Shown here: positions 37,223 to 46,450 of the stretch, one piece after another
How the letters are laid out: each line of letters begins with the position of its first letter
How positions within the stretch are numbered: the first letter of the stretch is position 1
Origin: Rhodospirillaceae bacterium
GTDB lineage: Bacteria > Pseudomonadota > Alphaproteobacteria > Bin65
DNA: 64,000 nucleotides
Direction: 5' to 3'
Assembly (NCBI GenBank): GCA_026709535.1
Contig: JAPOST010000184.1
Coordinates: 1 to 64,000, forward strand
Notes under the pieces: model-generated
What the model was told of the DNA's origin: nothing
The model's database searches: none
What the model saw: only the letters and a program-made list of their open reading frames with translations
Program-made: the position numbers and the translations under genes

Positions 37223-39154
37223 GTGCCGACCGATTCCCAGACAGACCGCCCGGCGCCACGACCGGTCACAAACCATTCCGCACCCGTGCGCGTCGCCATC
37301 GCGGGCGTCGGCAATTGCGCCAGTTCGCTGGTTCAGGGTCTTGAATATTACCGAACCGCCAGTGCCGAAACGATTCCGGGACTGATGCATGCAGAAATCG
37401 GCGGCTGGAGGGTCCGCGACATCAACATCGTTGCAGCCTTCGATATTGACGCCCGCAAGGTCGGTCAACCGTTGGAAAAAGCGATCTTTGCCCCGCCGAA
37501 TTGCACAAAGGTATTCCAGGCGGCGTTGCCGATATCTGACGTCATTGTCCGGATGGGGCCGGTTTTGGACGGAGTTGCCGACCATATGCAAGACTACGAT
37601 GAGACGGAAGCCTTTCGTGTCGCTGCTGCCGAACCGGAGAATATCGCTGCTGTCCTGCGCGACGCGAAGGCGGACGTATTATTGTGTTACCTCCCGGTCG
37701 GCTCGGAGAAGGCTGTCAAGCACTATGCACAGGCCTGCCTTGATACCGGAGTGGCGATGGTCAACTGCGTGCCGGTATTCCTTGCCTCGGATCCGACATG
37801 GGCCATGAAATTCCGGAGGGCGGGCGTTGCCATCGTCGGCGACGACATCAAGAGCCAGGTTGGCGCGACGATCGTGCATCGCTCTCTCGCCCGACTGTTC
37901 AACGACCGCGGCGTCTCCGTCGACCGTACCTACCAGTTGAACACCGGGGGAAATACCGACTTCCTCAACATGATGCAGTCATCGCGGCTGAGATCGAAGA
38001 AAAAATCGAAAACCCAATCCGTGCAATCCCAACTGGACAACGAGTTGGAGGCGGGAAACATTCATATCGGCCCATCTGATTATGTGCCGTGGCAGAAAGA
38101 CAACAAGGTTGCCTTCATTCGTATGGAAGGCCGGGGTTTCGGTGACGCGCCAATGGATTTGGAATTGCGCCTGTCGGTAGAGGATTCGCCGAACAGCGCC
38201 GGCGTGGTCATCGACGCCCTGCGTTGTGCTGCGTTGGCCAAGGCCCGCGAGATTGGCGGCCCGATTGATGCGCCGTCATCTTACTTCATGAAGAGCCCAC
38301 GGCGACAGCTTCGAGACAGCGAAGCGCGCGAAGCGCTGGATGCCTTTATCGGCGCTCAAAATGTCGACCGAGCGATAGCCCAGCCGGTATCGATTGGCGG
38401 GGTCGTGTCGAGCAGTCCGTCTTGCGCGCTTATCTTGGCGGCCGGAATGGGATCCCGTCTTTTTCCTAACGCCAGCCTGCCCAAGCCTTTGGCGCCCGTG
38501 CACGGTCTGACAATGGCGGAATGGGTCGTTCGCACCCTGAAAGAAGCTGTGGGCATTAATCACTTCGTGGTCTCGGTCGGGCACGAAGCAGATACCGTGG
38601 AGAGCCATTTCAGATCAGTTTGCAGACGTAATGCCGTCAATCTGAATTGTGTTCATGCTGCAAACTGGGAATCGGGCAATGGCGCGAGTGCCTTGGCTGG
38701 CCGAAAATATCTTGATTCGGACGCGCCTTTTTTGTTGACCATGTGCGATCACCTTTATGAACACGCTCTCCCCGCCCGACTGGCTGAAACGCCCCTAGAT
38801 GCAGGCGCCATGCTCGTCGCTGTCGATTTCGCAAAAGATAATCTGTTCGATGTTGCCGACGTCATGAAAGTGAAGCGCGATGGCGCGTCGATAACTGCCA
38901 TCTCCAAGACCTTGACCGACTGGGACGGTGGCGATACCGGCGTGATGTATTGCACGGCCGGCTTGTTCGACGCCCTGGAAGACGCCGAGGCTGAAGACCA
39001 ACATGGCCTTGCAGATGCCGTTCGCGTCCTGGCTGAAAAGGACCGAGCAAGAGCTGTCGATGTCAGCGGCGTCTGGTGGCTGGATGTAGATACGCCTGCG
39101 GCTCTTCGTGTGGCCGAGACTCGACTCTCCGGAGATATTCGATGGACAGGCTGA
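37223..39154 (+). CDS. Fusion of inositol-1-phosphate synthase and sugar-phosphate nucleotidyltransferase
   Basis: A 643-residue fusion starting at a GTG with GGAGA about nine bases upstream. Residues 20-375 are myo-inositol-1-phosphate synthase of the actinobacterial/archaeal type, with the Rossmann start IAGVGNCASSLVQGLEYY, NCVPVFLASDP, GDDIKSQVGATI and NTGGNTDFLNM. From about 400 a MobA/GlmU-like nucleotidyltransferase follows with LILAAGMGSRLFP, LPKPLAPV, TMCDHLY and DGGDTGVMYCTAGLF, most like inositol-1-phosphate cytidylyltransferase. The product would be CDP-inositol, a precursor of inositol phospholipids or di-myo-inositol phosphate. A CDP-alcohol phosphatidyltransferase is not seen downstream. 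The domain order is unusual. Confidence 0.88.
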   Translation: MPTDSQTDRPAPRPVTNHSAPVRVAIAGVGNCASSLVQGLEYYRTASAETIPGLMHAEIGGWRVRDINIVAAFDIDARKVGQPLEKAIFAPPNCTKVFQAALPISDVIVRMGPVLDGVADHMQDYDETEAFRVAAAEPENIAAVLRDAKADVLLCYLPVGSEKAVKHYAQACLDTGVAMVNCVPVFLASDPTWAMKFRRAGVAIVGDDIKSQVGATIVHRSLARLFNDRGVSVDRTYQLNTGGNTDFLNMMQSSRLRSKKKSKTQSVQSQLDNELEAGNIHIGPSDYVPWQKDNKVAFIRMEGRGFGDAPMDLELRLSVEDSPNSAGVVIDALRCAALAKAREIGGPIDAPSSYFMKSPRRQLRDSEAREALDAFIGAQNVDRAIAQPVSIGGVVSSSPSCALILAAGMGSRLFPNASLPKPLAPVHGLTMAEWVVRTLKEAVGINHFVVSVGHEADTVESHFRSVCRRNAVNLNCVHAANWESGNGASALAGRKYLDSDAPFLLTMCDHLYEHALPARLAETPLDAGAMLVAVDFAKDNLFDVADVMKVKRDGASITAISKTLTDWDGGDTGVMYCTAGLFDALEDAEAEDQHGLADAVRVLAEKDRARAVDVSGVWWLDVDTPAALRVAETRLSGDIRWTG

Positions 39155-39593
39155 AGACTCGCCGGTCCAGTTTCCGTTGGACATTTCCCCACGGAGAATC
39201 TCGGCCGGCATCCTGCGCTCGTGCAGGCGCGTCAAGACCGAGTGCAGGAAACGGCAGTCGATGATCTTCACACGACCGATTCAGCCAATGGTACATGAAC
39301 TGATCGTGGTTGTTTCATGACGTCTGTGGCCAATTTGGCACCTATCATGACGAGTCACCGTTACAGGTAACAGGAATCCGCGGACATGACGGGCTTGTTA
39401 GCCCGGCAAAATGCCCCTGCCACGGCGCTTTAGGCCATTGCCAATCTCACACATTCTGGTAGAGAGGGGTGAATTCTGGTCTTCGTGCTGACCGTTTCGT
39501 ATGGATGGACAATAGCGCATCAAGAAAACAAAATGTCAGCATTAGTCATTGCTGGCGTCTATCCTTCAGAACCAAAAAGAGAGTGGTGTCGAA
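39155..39593. other. Intergenic region upstream of binding-protein gene
   Basis: About 440 bases. A short hairpin (cgggct-tgtt-agcccg near 39393-39408) lacks a clear T-run and may be a weak terminator for the fusion gene. No gene was recognised; the promoter of the following gene should be here. Confidence 0.4.
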
Positions 39594-40694
39594 ATGACTC
39601 GGATGAAAATCTTGTTTGCAGCTGCAGCGACTGCATTGGTGCTGGCGGCCACGACTGTCAGGGCAGAAATATTGATTGCCACCGTCGGGCCGATGACTGG
39701 CCAGTACGCCTCGTTCGGTGAGCAGATGCGCCGCGGCGCTGAGCAGGCCGTCAAGGACATCAACGCGGCGGGCGGCGTCCTTGGCCAGAAAATCAAGCTG
39801 ATTGTTGGAGACGATGCGTGTGATCCCAAACAGGCAGTTGCTGTCGCCAAGAAGCTGGTCAGCCAGAACGTCATCTTCGTGGGCGGCCACTTCTGCTCCG
39901 GCTCTTCAATCCCGGCTTCCAAAGTGTATACCACAGGCCGTATCCTGCAGATTTCGCCGGCCTCCACCAACCCGAAGCTGACCGACGAAGGCGGGCCCAA
40001 CGTCTTCCGCGTCTGCGGTCGTGATGACCAGCAAGGCGTCGTGGCGGGCAACTTCCTGGCCGAGACCTATGCCGGAAAGAAGGTCGCCTTCCTGCATGAC
40101 AAGACAGCCTATGGTAAGGGTCTGATGGACGCTGCGCTGGAAAACTACAAAAAGGCGGGCGGTACGCCGGCCATGGTCGAAGCCTATACAGCCGGTGAAA
40201 AGGACTACACTGCACTCGTTTCCAAGATGAAGGCCGCAGGGGTCGAAGTCTTCTATCTTGGCGGCTACCATACCGAAGCCGCCTTGATGATTCGTCAGGC
40301 GCACGAGATGAGCTACAAGCCGCAGTTGGTTTCTGGTGACGCGCTCGTGACTGACGAGTTCTGGAAGATCGCAGGAAAGGCGGGTGAAGGCGTCCTGATG
40401 ACGTTCTCCCCGGACCCGCGCAAGAATGCCTCGGCTGCTCCGGTAGTTGGGAAGTTCAAGGCCCAGAAGTACGATCCGGAAGGTTACACACTCTACACCT
40501 ATGGGGCGATTCAGGTTTGGGCACAAGCGGTCAAGAAGGCCGGATCGACCGACCTTGCCAAAACAGTAAAGGCAATGCGCACGGAGAAATTCGATACAGT
40601 GCTTGGCAGTATCGGATTTGACAAGAAGGGTGACGTCACTGCACCCGGATATGTCTGGTACAAGTGGAGTAAAGGGAGCTACGACTACAGGTAG
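39594..40694 (+). CDS. Branched-chain amino acid-type ABC transporter substrate-binding protein
   Basis: A 366-residue LivJ-family periplasmic binding protein. A Sec signal peptide ends around TTVRA, followed by the family start ILIATVGPMTGQYASFGEQMRRG and the segments GGVLGQKIKLIVGDDACDPKQAV and FVGGHFCSGSSIPAS. The ATG at 39594 is preceded by a weak AGAGAG. No LivHMGF genes are adjacent and a terminator follows at once, so it is an orphan binding protein that must use a transporter encoded elsewhere. Confidence 0.92.
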   Translation: MTRMKILFAAAATALVLAATTVRAEILIATVGPMTGQYASFGEQMRRGAEQAVKDINAAGGVLGQKIKLIVGDDACDPKQAVAVAKKLVSQNVIFVGGHFCSGSSIPASKVYTTGRILQISPASTNPKLTDEGGPNVFRVCGRDDQQGVVAGNFLAETYAGKKVAFLHDKTAYGKGLMDAALENYKKAGGTPAMVEAYTAGEKDYTALVSKMKAAGVEVFYLGGYHTEAALMIRQAHEMSYKPQLVSGDALVTDEFWKIAGKAGEGVLMTFSPDPRKNASAAPVVGKFKAQKYDPEGYTLYTYGAIQVWAQAVKKAGSTDLAKTVKAMRTEKFDTVLGSIGFDKKGDVTAPGYVWYKWSKGSYDYR

Positions 40695-40731
40695 TCCGGT
40701 CTTCCTCCACAAACAGCAACCTGCGAGAAAG

Positions 40732-40762
40732 CTCCGGCAGGAAACTGCCGGAGTTTCTTTTT
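40732..40762 (+). terminator. Rho-independent terminator after binding-protein gene
   Basis: Nine-base-pair stem ctccggcag/ctgccggag with a GAAA tetraloop, followed by ttctttttt-like T-run. It lies 37 bases after the stop codon of the LivJ-type gene. Confidence 0.88.
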
Positions 40763-41445
40763 GGCTATGGCCAGGGCAGCTAGCTGACGACAGGAATCAG
40801 TTCGTTCACGATTTGCAGGGATATGCCGGCTGGCCGGTCATGTCCACCTTGTCCATCGCTTTCGGGCCTCGACCCAGCTTCCACCTCGTCAAACGCAGTA
40901 TGCGGTTTTCGCGCGCGGCGCTCTCCTGTTGCCCTCATCCCTCATTTTATATGGTGTATTGACTGGGGAGCGCTTTCGACAGCAGGCTGCGGACTCGATG
41001 TTCGGAGAACAATCCGAGCTGCTCAAAGATATACCATCTGCTCCACCCGCTTCTTGATGTGACTGAAGCATAAGCTCGTCATTCCTGTGCGGAAATAGTT
41101 GACCCGCCCGCACAATTGGGCTCGCGACCCTCTCTGCAGGTTGCGAACTGTGGCGCTGGAATACTTCCTTGAGTCGGCGCAGAAGTTTGGTCAGCGCCTT
41201 GATCGTTGACGCACAGCTGTCCCCGCTTGCCCCGACGTGTTTCATCACGGCTACGTTCGACTCCGAACTTGGCCAGTTCGTTCAGAAGCCTCTTGCCTGC
41301 GGCTTGTATCGACGCCTTCCGGTGCATAAGGACCGATTGGGACCTGATGGCATGGCCAGATTGCAGCCTTATGTCCGGCTTTCGGACCAGATCATGTCAC
41401 CTGCATCCAATCTGTCATCAGATTGCCTTCAAGCCGATTGAAGCT
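40763..41445. other. Intergenic region, no supported gene
   Basis: About 680 bases between the terminator and the 3' end of mucR. Open frames of 80-120 codons on the minus strand show no domain and no ribosome site. Nothing recognised. Confidence 0.45.
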
Positions 41446-41880
41446 TCAGTGCGAAACCCGAGTCTTTGGGCGCCCCCGTCGACCGAGACCGATTTTCTTT
41501 GCGAATTCCGAACGCTGCTTGGCGTAGTTCGGAGCAACCATAGGATAGTCGACAGGCAGCCCCCATTTCTGCCGGTATTCCTCCGGCGAAATGTCGTAGG
41601 TCGTCCGCAGGTGGCGTTTCAGCATTTTCAACTTCTTGCCGTCTTCCAGACAAATCAGATATTCCGGCGTCACGGAACGGCGGATGGGAACGGCCGGCTT
41701 CGGTGGCGCCTCGGCGGGGCGCGCTGCACCCAGCACATTCAGCGAACTGTGAACTGTCTTGATTAGGTCCGGAATTTGCGTCGCCTCGGTCGCATTATTG
41801 CCAACATATGCCGAAACGACATCAGTAGTCATTCGGAGCATCCCCTCTTCGGAGATACGCTCCATGCTATCATTACTCAT
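41446..41880 (-). CDS. mucR: MucR/Ros-family transcriptional regulator
   Basis: A 144-residue MucR-family zinc-finger DNA-binding protein. The N-terminal MTTDVVSAYVGNN segment and VHSSL are the family oligomerisation part, and the C-terminal ICLEDGKKLKMLKRHLRTTY, EYRQKWGLPVDYPMVAPNYA and IGLGRRGRPK form the DNA-binding part. MucR binds AT-rich DNA and controls surface polysaccharides, motility and cell cycle in alphaproteobacteria. An ATG three codons upstream is an alternative start. The AT-rich upstream region may contain its own binding sites. Confidence 0.93.
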   Translation of the reverse strand: MSNDSMERISEEGMLRMTTDVVSAYVGNNATEATQIPDLIKTVHSSLNVLGAARPAEAPPKPAVPIRRSVTPEYLICLEDGKKLKMLKRHLRTTYDISPEEYRQKWGLPVDYPMVAPNYAKQRSEFAKKIGLGRRGRPKTRVSH

Positions 41881-42411
41881 TCCCCGCATCCTTTTTCGTT
41901 TTGATGTTCTGACAGTTCACTCTTTATTGAGTGTTGGTCTGCCAAAACCTTGCCGGGCTATCACACAGGTACACCTGCAAGTCAATTTCAATTGGGTTGA
42001 TTGAATTATTGATAGACCAAATTCTTGTTCTGCAGTCTTGACGTGAAACTTACGCACATCAAAGGAAAGTGCTGCGGCCCGGGCCTTTATCCCAGCGTTT
42101 CGTCTTAACCTTCTTTGGTGCCGCCACATCCCGCATTTTCTACGTCTTGCCACAAGCAAAGCCAATGTCTTGTCAGGATCAATCAGTGGATACGCCGGAA
42201 TTGCCTTCTGTCTGCGAAACTGGTATACGATATTCTGTCATTCTTCAGGTAAGATTCGCGATATCTGGTGTCTTTCCAAGCTATAGAGACTACCGGGACC
42301 AACAGATATGAATTGTCGCTGCAACAACCGGTCGAGGCAACGGACCGCCTGCAACCAGCGAGGCGTTGTCCTGCGGGGGCGCTGGTGATTGATGTGCTGG
42401 ACGAGCGGTAG
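41881..42411. other. AT-rich intergenic region between mucR and rpiB-glyA
   Basis: About 530 bases, clearly richer in A and T than the rest of the window, with a small inverted repeat (cactc-tttatt-gagtg, about 41918-41933) and runs such as caattgggttgattgaattattg. It is divergent promoter space. MucR-type regulators prefer such DNA, so self-regulation is plausible but not shown. Confidence 0.4.
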
Positions 42412-44196
42412 ATGGTATCAAAAGTCGTAGCAATTGCCTCGGATCACGCCGGCTTCACCCTGAAGTCAGTGCTAGCAGAAGACCTGGGCACCATGGGTCA
42501 CGCAGTTGTTGATCTCGGACCGGCTGCCGCAGAAAATGTGGATTATCCCGATTATGGACACGCCCTGGCACACCGGATTGCCAAGGGTGATGCAGAGGTC
42601 GGCCTTGCAATCTGTGGTTCCGGCATCGGCATCTGCATGACGTTGAATCGCCATGAGGGCGTCCGCGCTGCACTGTGTCACGATGGTCTTTCGGCGCGCC
42701 TCGCACGTCTGCATAATGATGCCAATGTCTTGGCGCTGGGCGAACGACTGATCGGGATCGAGGCCGCGCGGGATGCCCTGCGCACTTTTCTGGAAACCCC
42801 CTTTGAAGGCGGCCGACATGCGCGTCGCGTCGAAAAGATAGACCGCGGCGCCGGACAACCGGCGCGGCTTAATCGGACACCCGCCATGACCAGGTCTTCT
42901 TCTGCTGCTGCCCTTTCCAGTATCGACGGCTTCTTCACCGACACGCTTGGAGAGTCAGACCCGGAACTCCACGAAAGCATTCGGGGCGAACTGCGACGAC
43001 AGCAGGATCAAATCGAACTGATCGCATCCGAAAACATCGTCTCGCGCGCGGTTCTGGAGGCACAAGGCTCGATTCTCACCAACAAGTACGCCGAAGGTTA
43101 TCCAAACCGCCGCTATTATGCGGGTTGCGATTATGTCGACGTCGCCGAGCAGTTGGCAATCGACCGGGCGAAGCAACTCTTCGGCTGTGATTTTGCGAAC
43201 GTCCAGCCCCACTCCGGAGCGCAGGCCAACCTAGCGGTCATGCTGGCCCTGATCAAGCCGGGGGATACCATCATGGGGCTGTCGCTGGCAGCCGGGGGAC
43301 ATCTGACCCATGGCGCAGCGCCGGCGGTTTCGGGCAAATGGTTTGATTCTGTCCAGTACGGCGTGCGCGAAAGCGATCATCAAATCGACTACGACCAAGT
43401 GGCTGTCCTGGCGACGGAGCACAAGCCACGGCTTATCATCACCGGCGGCTCCGCCTACCCGCGCTTCATCGACTTCGCCCGGTTCCGCGATATTGCTGAT
43501 TCGGTTGGCGCCTTCTTGATGGTGGATATGGCACATTTTGCTGGGCTGGTCGCCGCTGGCGTTCATCCATCGCCAGTACCCTTTGCCGACGTGACAACGA
43601 CAACCACGCACAAGACGTTGCGCGGCGGCAGAGGCGGCATGATCCTGACCAGCGATCCGGACTTGGCCAAAAGGATTGATTCGGCGGTATTCCCGGGATC
43701 GCAGGGGGGGCCGCTGGCGCACCAGATCGCCAGCAAGGCAGCGGCATTCAAGGAAGCACTGAAGCCGGAATTCAGGCAATATTGTCAGGCCATGATCGAC
43801 AACGCTCAAGTCCTGTGTGGCAAACTGCTTGACCGCGGGTTCGACATGGTTGCCGGCGGCACCGATACGCATTTGATGCTTGTCGATCTGCGCCCGAAAA
43901 AGGTGACGGGTAACATTGCAGATGAAAGCTTGGAGCGGGCAGGAATTACCTGCAACAAGAATGCTATTCCCTTCGACCCGGAGAAACCGATGATAACGTC
44001 CGGGATTCGCTTGGGGACGCCCGCAGGAACCACGCGCGGGTTCGGATTGGCCGAGTTTGAAATGGTGGGCGACCTGATAGCCGATGTGCTGGAAGGCCTC
44101 GCCGAAAATCGCGATTGCAATGCGGCTGCCGAAACAGCCGCCCGGGAGCAGGTGCTGGCCCTGTGTAGGCACTTCCCGGTTTATCCTGAACTGTAG
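42412..44196 (+). CDS. glyA: Fused ribose-5-phosphate isomerase B and serine hydroxymethyltransferase
   Basis: One uninterrupted 594-codon frame. Residues 1-148 are RpiB ([59 protein letters not shown]). After a 25-residue linker, residues 170-594 are SHMT ([38 protein letters not shown] lysine in [28 protein letters not shown]). In related bacteria rpiB and glyA are separate neighbours. An in-frame ATG at 42886 could start a separate SHMT but no ribosome site is seen there, so I call a fusion. It leads into nrdR 46 bases later. Confidence 0.9.
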   Translation: MVSKVVAIASDHAGFTLKSVLAEDLGTMGHAVVDLGPAAAENVDYPDYGHALAHRIAKGDAEVGLAICGSGIGICMTLNRHEGVRAALCHDGLSARLARLHNDANVLALGERLIGIEAARDALRTFLETPFEGGRHARRVEKIDRGAGQPARLNRTPAMTRSSSAAALSSIDGFFTDTLGESDPELHESIRGELRRQQDQIELIASENIVSRAVLEAQGSILTNKYAEGYPNRRYYAGCDYVDVAEQLAIDRAKQLFGCDFANVQPHSGAQANLAVMLALIKPGDTIMGLSLAAGGHLTHGAAPAVSGKWFDSVQYGVRESDHQIDYDQVAVLATEHKPRLIITGGSAYPRFIDFARFRDIADSVGAFLMVDMAHFAGLVAAGVHPSPVPFADVTTTTTHKTLRGGRGGMILTSDPDLAKRIDSAVFPGSQGGPLAHQIASKAAAFKEALKPEFRQYCQAMIDNAQVLCGKLLDRGFDMVAGGTDTHLMLVDLRPKKVTGNIADESLERAGITCNKNAIPFDPEKPMITSGIRLGTPAGTTRGFGLAEFEMVGDLIADVLEGLAENRDCNAAAETAAREQVLALCRHFPVYPEL

Positions 44197-44242
44197 CGGG
44201 CAGACTGCGCCGCGCTGCATGCGGCCGAGGTAGGGAGGGATC

Positions 44243-44719
44243 ATGCGCTGTCCGTTCTGTGGAAACGAAGACACACAGGTCAAGGATTCGCGACCGACAG
44301 AAGACGGATCGTCAATTCGCCGCCGCCGCTTCTGTCCGTCCTGCGGATCCCGATTCACGACGTTCGAAAGGGTGCAGCTTCGCGACTTGGTGGTCATCAA
44401 GAAGAATGGCCAGCGGGCGCCGTTCGAACGGGACAAGTTGTTTCGCTCACTTTCCATAGCGCTGCGCAAGCGACCAATCCGAGAAGATCGCATCGACAGG
44501 ATCGTGAGTTCCATAACCCGTCGCTTGGAAAGTTCGGGTGAATCAGATATTCCAGCACAGCATATCGGCGAACTGGTAATGGAAGCCCTCGAAGGGTTGG
44601 ACCAAGTTGCTTACGTGCGCTTTGCCTCTGTCTACAAGAACTTCCGCGAAGCGAGGGATTTCGAGCAGTTTCTGGGGAGCCTGAGCAAGTCGCAAGAGGA
44701 AGAGAAGGTCGAGGATTGA
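44243..44719 (+). CDS. nrdR: Transcriptional repressor NrdR
   Basis: A 158-residue NrdR, the zinc-ribbon/ATP-cone repressor of ribonucleotide reductase genes. The zinc ribbon is [17 protein letters not shown] with CPSCG, and the ATP cone follows from about residue 49 ([20 protein letters not shown]). GGGAGG just upstream fixes the ATG. The stop overlaps the TTG start of ribD. Confidence 0.97.
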   Translation: MRCPFCGNEDTQVKDSRPTEDGSSIRRRRFCPSCGSRFTTFERVQLRDLVVIKKNGQRAPFERDKLFRSLSIALRKRPIREDRIDRIVSSITRRLESSGESDIPAQHIGELVMEALEGLDQVAYVRFASVYKNFREARDFEQFLGSLSKSQEEEKVED

Positions 44720-45819
44720 CTGCCGAAATCGCCGATGCGCGATGGATGGCCGTCGCCCTTGATCTGGGGCGGCGCGGCTTGGGAACGACGGCGCCAAATC
44801 CCTCTGTCGGTTGCGTGATCATCAAGGAGGACCGGGTTGTTGGACGCGGCTGGACCCAACCGGGCGGGCGCCCTCACGCGGAAACCGAGGCGCTGGCCCG
44901 GGCCGGTGACGCCGCCCGCGGCGCAACGGCCTACGTTACTCTCGAACCCTGCGCGCATCACGGACGTACGCCGCCTTGCGCCGCATCGCTGGTTGCCGCT
45001 GGCATATCTCGGGTCGTGGTCGCGACCACCGATCCCGATCCGCGAACCAACGGCGCCGGATTGAAGATGCTTCAGGACGCCGGGATCAGGACAACAGTCG
45101 GACTAGGCGCTGTCGAGGCATTGTCGGATCTGGGAGGGTTCCTGACGTGTCAGCAATCCGGACGACCGCGGGTGACGCTGAAACTCGCCACGAGCCTTGA
45201 TGGCCGGATCGCGACAGCTGGTGGCGACAGTCAATGGATTACCGGCTTGATAGCGCGCCTCCGGAATCAAGCTCTGAGAGCGCAGCATGACGCCGTCCTT
45301 GTCGGCATTGAGACAGCCCTCATCGACAACCCGCAACTGACCTGCCGGTTGCCCGGCTGGCGACTCCCGACGACGCGCATCGTACTCGACTCGCGGGCAC
45401 GACTGCCTGTGGAGACAAGGCTTGTATCCGAGGCCAACGAACATCCGTTGATCCAGATAGTCGGGGATCATATCCGATCGGCGCTCTCAGATTGCCCGGG
45501 CGTGACCGTCAGCACCTGCCCGACCGACAAGGCCGGGCGCCTGCGTATGGAGCACGTGCTGGCCGTTCTGGCAAAACAGGAGGTCAACGACTTGTTGGTA
45601 GAAGGCGGCGGGCAGGTTGCGGCAAGTTTGCTGCGCAGTGATCTGGTCGACCGGCTCTGCTGGTTGCACGCCGGAATGGTTCTGGGCGGCGATGCTCGCC
45701 CCAGCGTCGCAAGTCTGGAACTGGCTCGTATCTCCGAGGCCGCAAAATGGCAACTGCATTCTCGAGAGCCCTGTGGCGACGATCTGCTGGAAACCTGGCA
45801 TCGACTGACGGACAAGTAA
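44716..45819 (+). CDS. ribD: Bifunctional riboflavin deaminase/reductase RibD
   Basis: A 367-residue RibD. The deaminase domain has PHAETEAL and the zinc ligands in [12 protein letters not shown]; the reductase domain starts near residue 150 ([15 protein letters not shown]) and includes LLVEGGG. It carries out the second and third steps from GTP towards riboflavin. The start is a TTG overlapping the nrdR stop as TTGA, which ties its translation to nrdR. Confidence 0.96.
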   Translation: MTAEIADARWMAVALDLGRRGLGTTAPNPSVGCVIIKEDRVVGRGWTQPGGRPHAETEALARAGDAARGATAYVTLEPCAHHGRTPPCAASLVAAGISRVVVATTDPDPRTNGAGLKMLQDAGIRTTVGLGAVEALSDLGGFLTCQQSGRPRVTLKLATSLDGRIATAGGDSQWITGLIARLRNQALRAQHDAVLVGIETALIDNPQLTCRLPGWRLPTTRIVLDSRARLPVETRLVSEANEHPLIQIVGDHIRSALSDCPGVTVSTCPTDKAGRLRMEHVLAVLAKQEVNDLLVEGGGQVAASLLRSDLVDRLCWLHAGMVLGGDARPSVASLELARISEAAKWQLHSREPCGDDLLETWHRLTDK

Positions 45820-45820
45820 C

Positions 45821-46450
45821 ATGTTTACCGGAATTGTCACCGATGTCGGCCGACTGCGCCGGTTGATGCCGCCATCAGGCGGCGGCGATACGCGCCTCGA
45901 GATCAAAACCCGTTACGAAACAGCCGGCATCGATATCGGGGCCTCGATTGCTTGCAGCGGCGTCTGCCTGACAGTCGTCGACCGGGGAATGGACTGGTTT
46001 GCTGTCGAGGCGTCTGATGAAACCCTTTCCTGCACGACACTTGGCGGCTGGCGTGAAGGTCGGCGAATCAACCTGGAACGGGCTCTGCGCGCCCAAGACG
46101 AATTGGGCGGCCATGTCGTTTCGGGTCATGTCGATACCGTAGGGGTGGTTGTATCCCACGCGGCGGCGGCCAGTAGCTCGGTATGCTGGTTCTCCGTTGA
46201 CCGCGCCTTTGGTCGGTACATCGCACCCAAGGGTTCCGTGACAATCGACGGCGTTTCGTTGACGGTAAACCACGTTGAAGACGGCGCGGACACACGATTC
46301 TCGGTCAACCTGATTCCCCACACCCAAGCCGTTACCACGCTGGGCGATTTGCAGCAGGGCACGTTGATCAATCTGGAAGTGGATATGATGGCGCGTTACG
46401 TTCACCGGATTCTGGCGTTCGATCGGAATCATGACGAGGCCGATCCTTGA
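45821..46450 (+). CDS. ribE: Riboflavin synthase alpha subunit RibE
   Basis: A 209-residue riboflavin synthase made of two similar lumazine-binding halves. The N-terminal MFTGIVTDVG and the SIACSGVCLTV and GSVTIDGVSLTVN repeats are diagnostic. It condenses two lumazines to riboflavin. It begins one base after ribD ends, and its stop overlaps the TTG start of ribBA. Confidence 0.97.
   Translation: MFTGIVTDVGRLRRLMPPSGGGDTRLEIKTRYETAGIDIGASIACSGVCLTVVDRGMDWFAVEASDETLSCTTLGGWREGRRINLERALRAQDELGGHVVSGHVDTVGVVVSHAAAASSSVCWFSVDRAFGRYIAPKGSVTIDGVSLTVNHVEDGADTRFSVNLIPHTQAVTTLGDLQQGTLINLEVDMMARYVHRILAFDRNHDEADP

Noticed and set aside
42412-44196. Two separate genes rpiB and glyA
   Set aside because: No stop codon lies between the domains in this frame and no ribosome site precedes the internal ATG at 42886, so a fusion is the simpler reading.
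43231-44514. A 427-codon minus-strand frame
   Set aside because: Antisense to the SHMT domain and nrdR, which are unmistakable genes.
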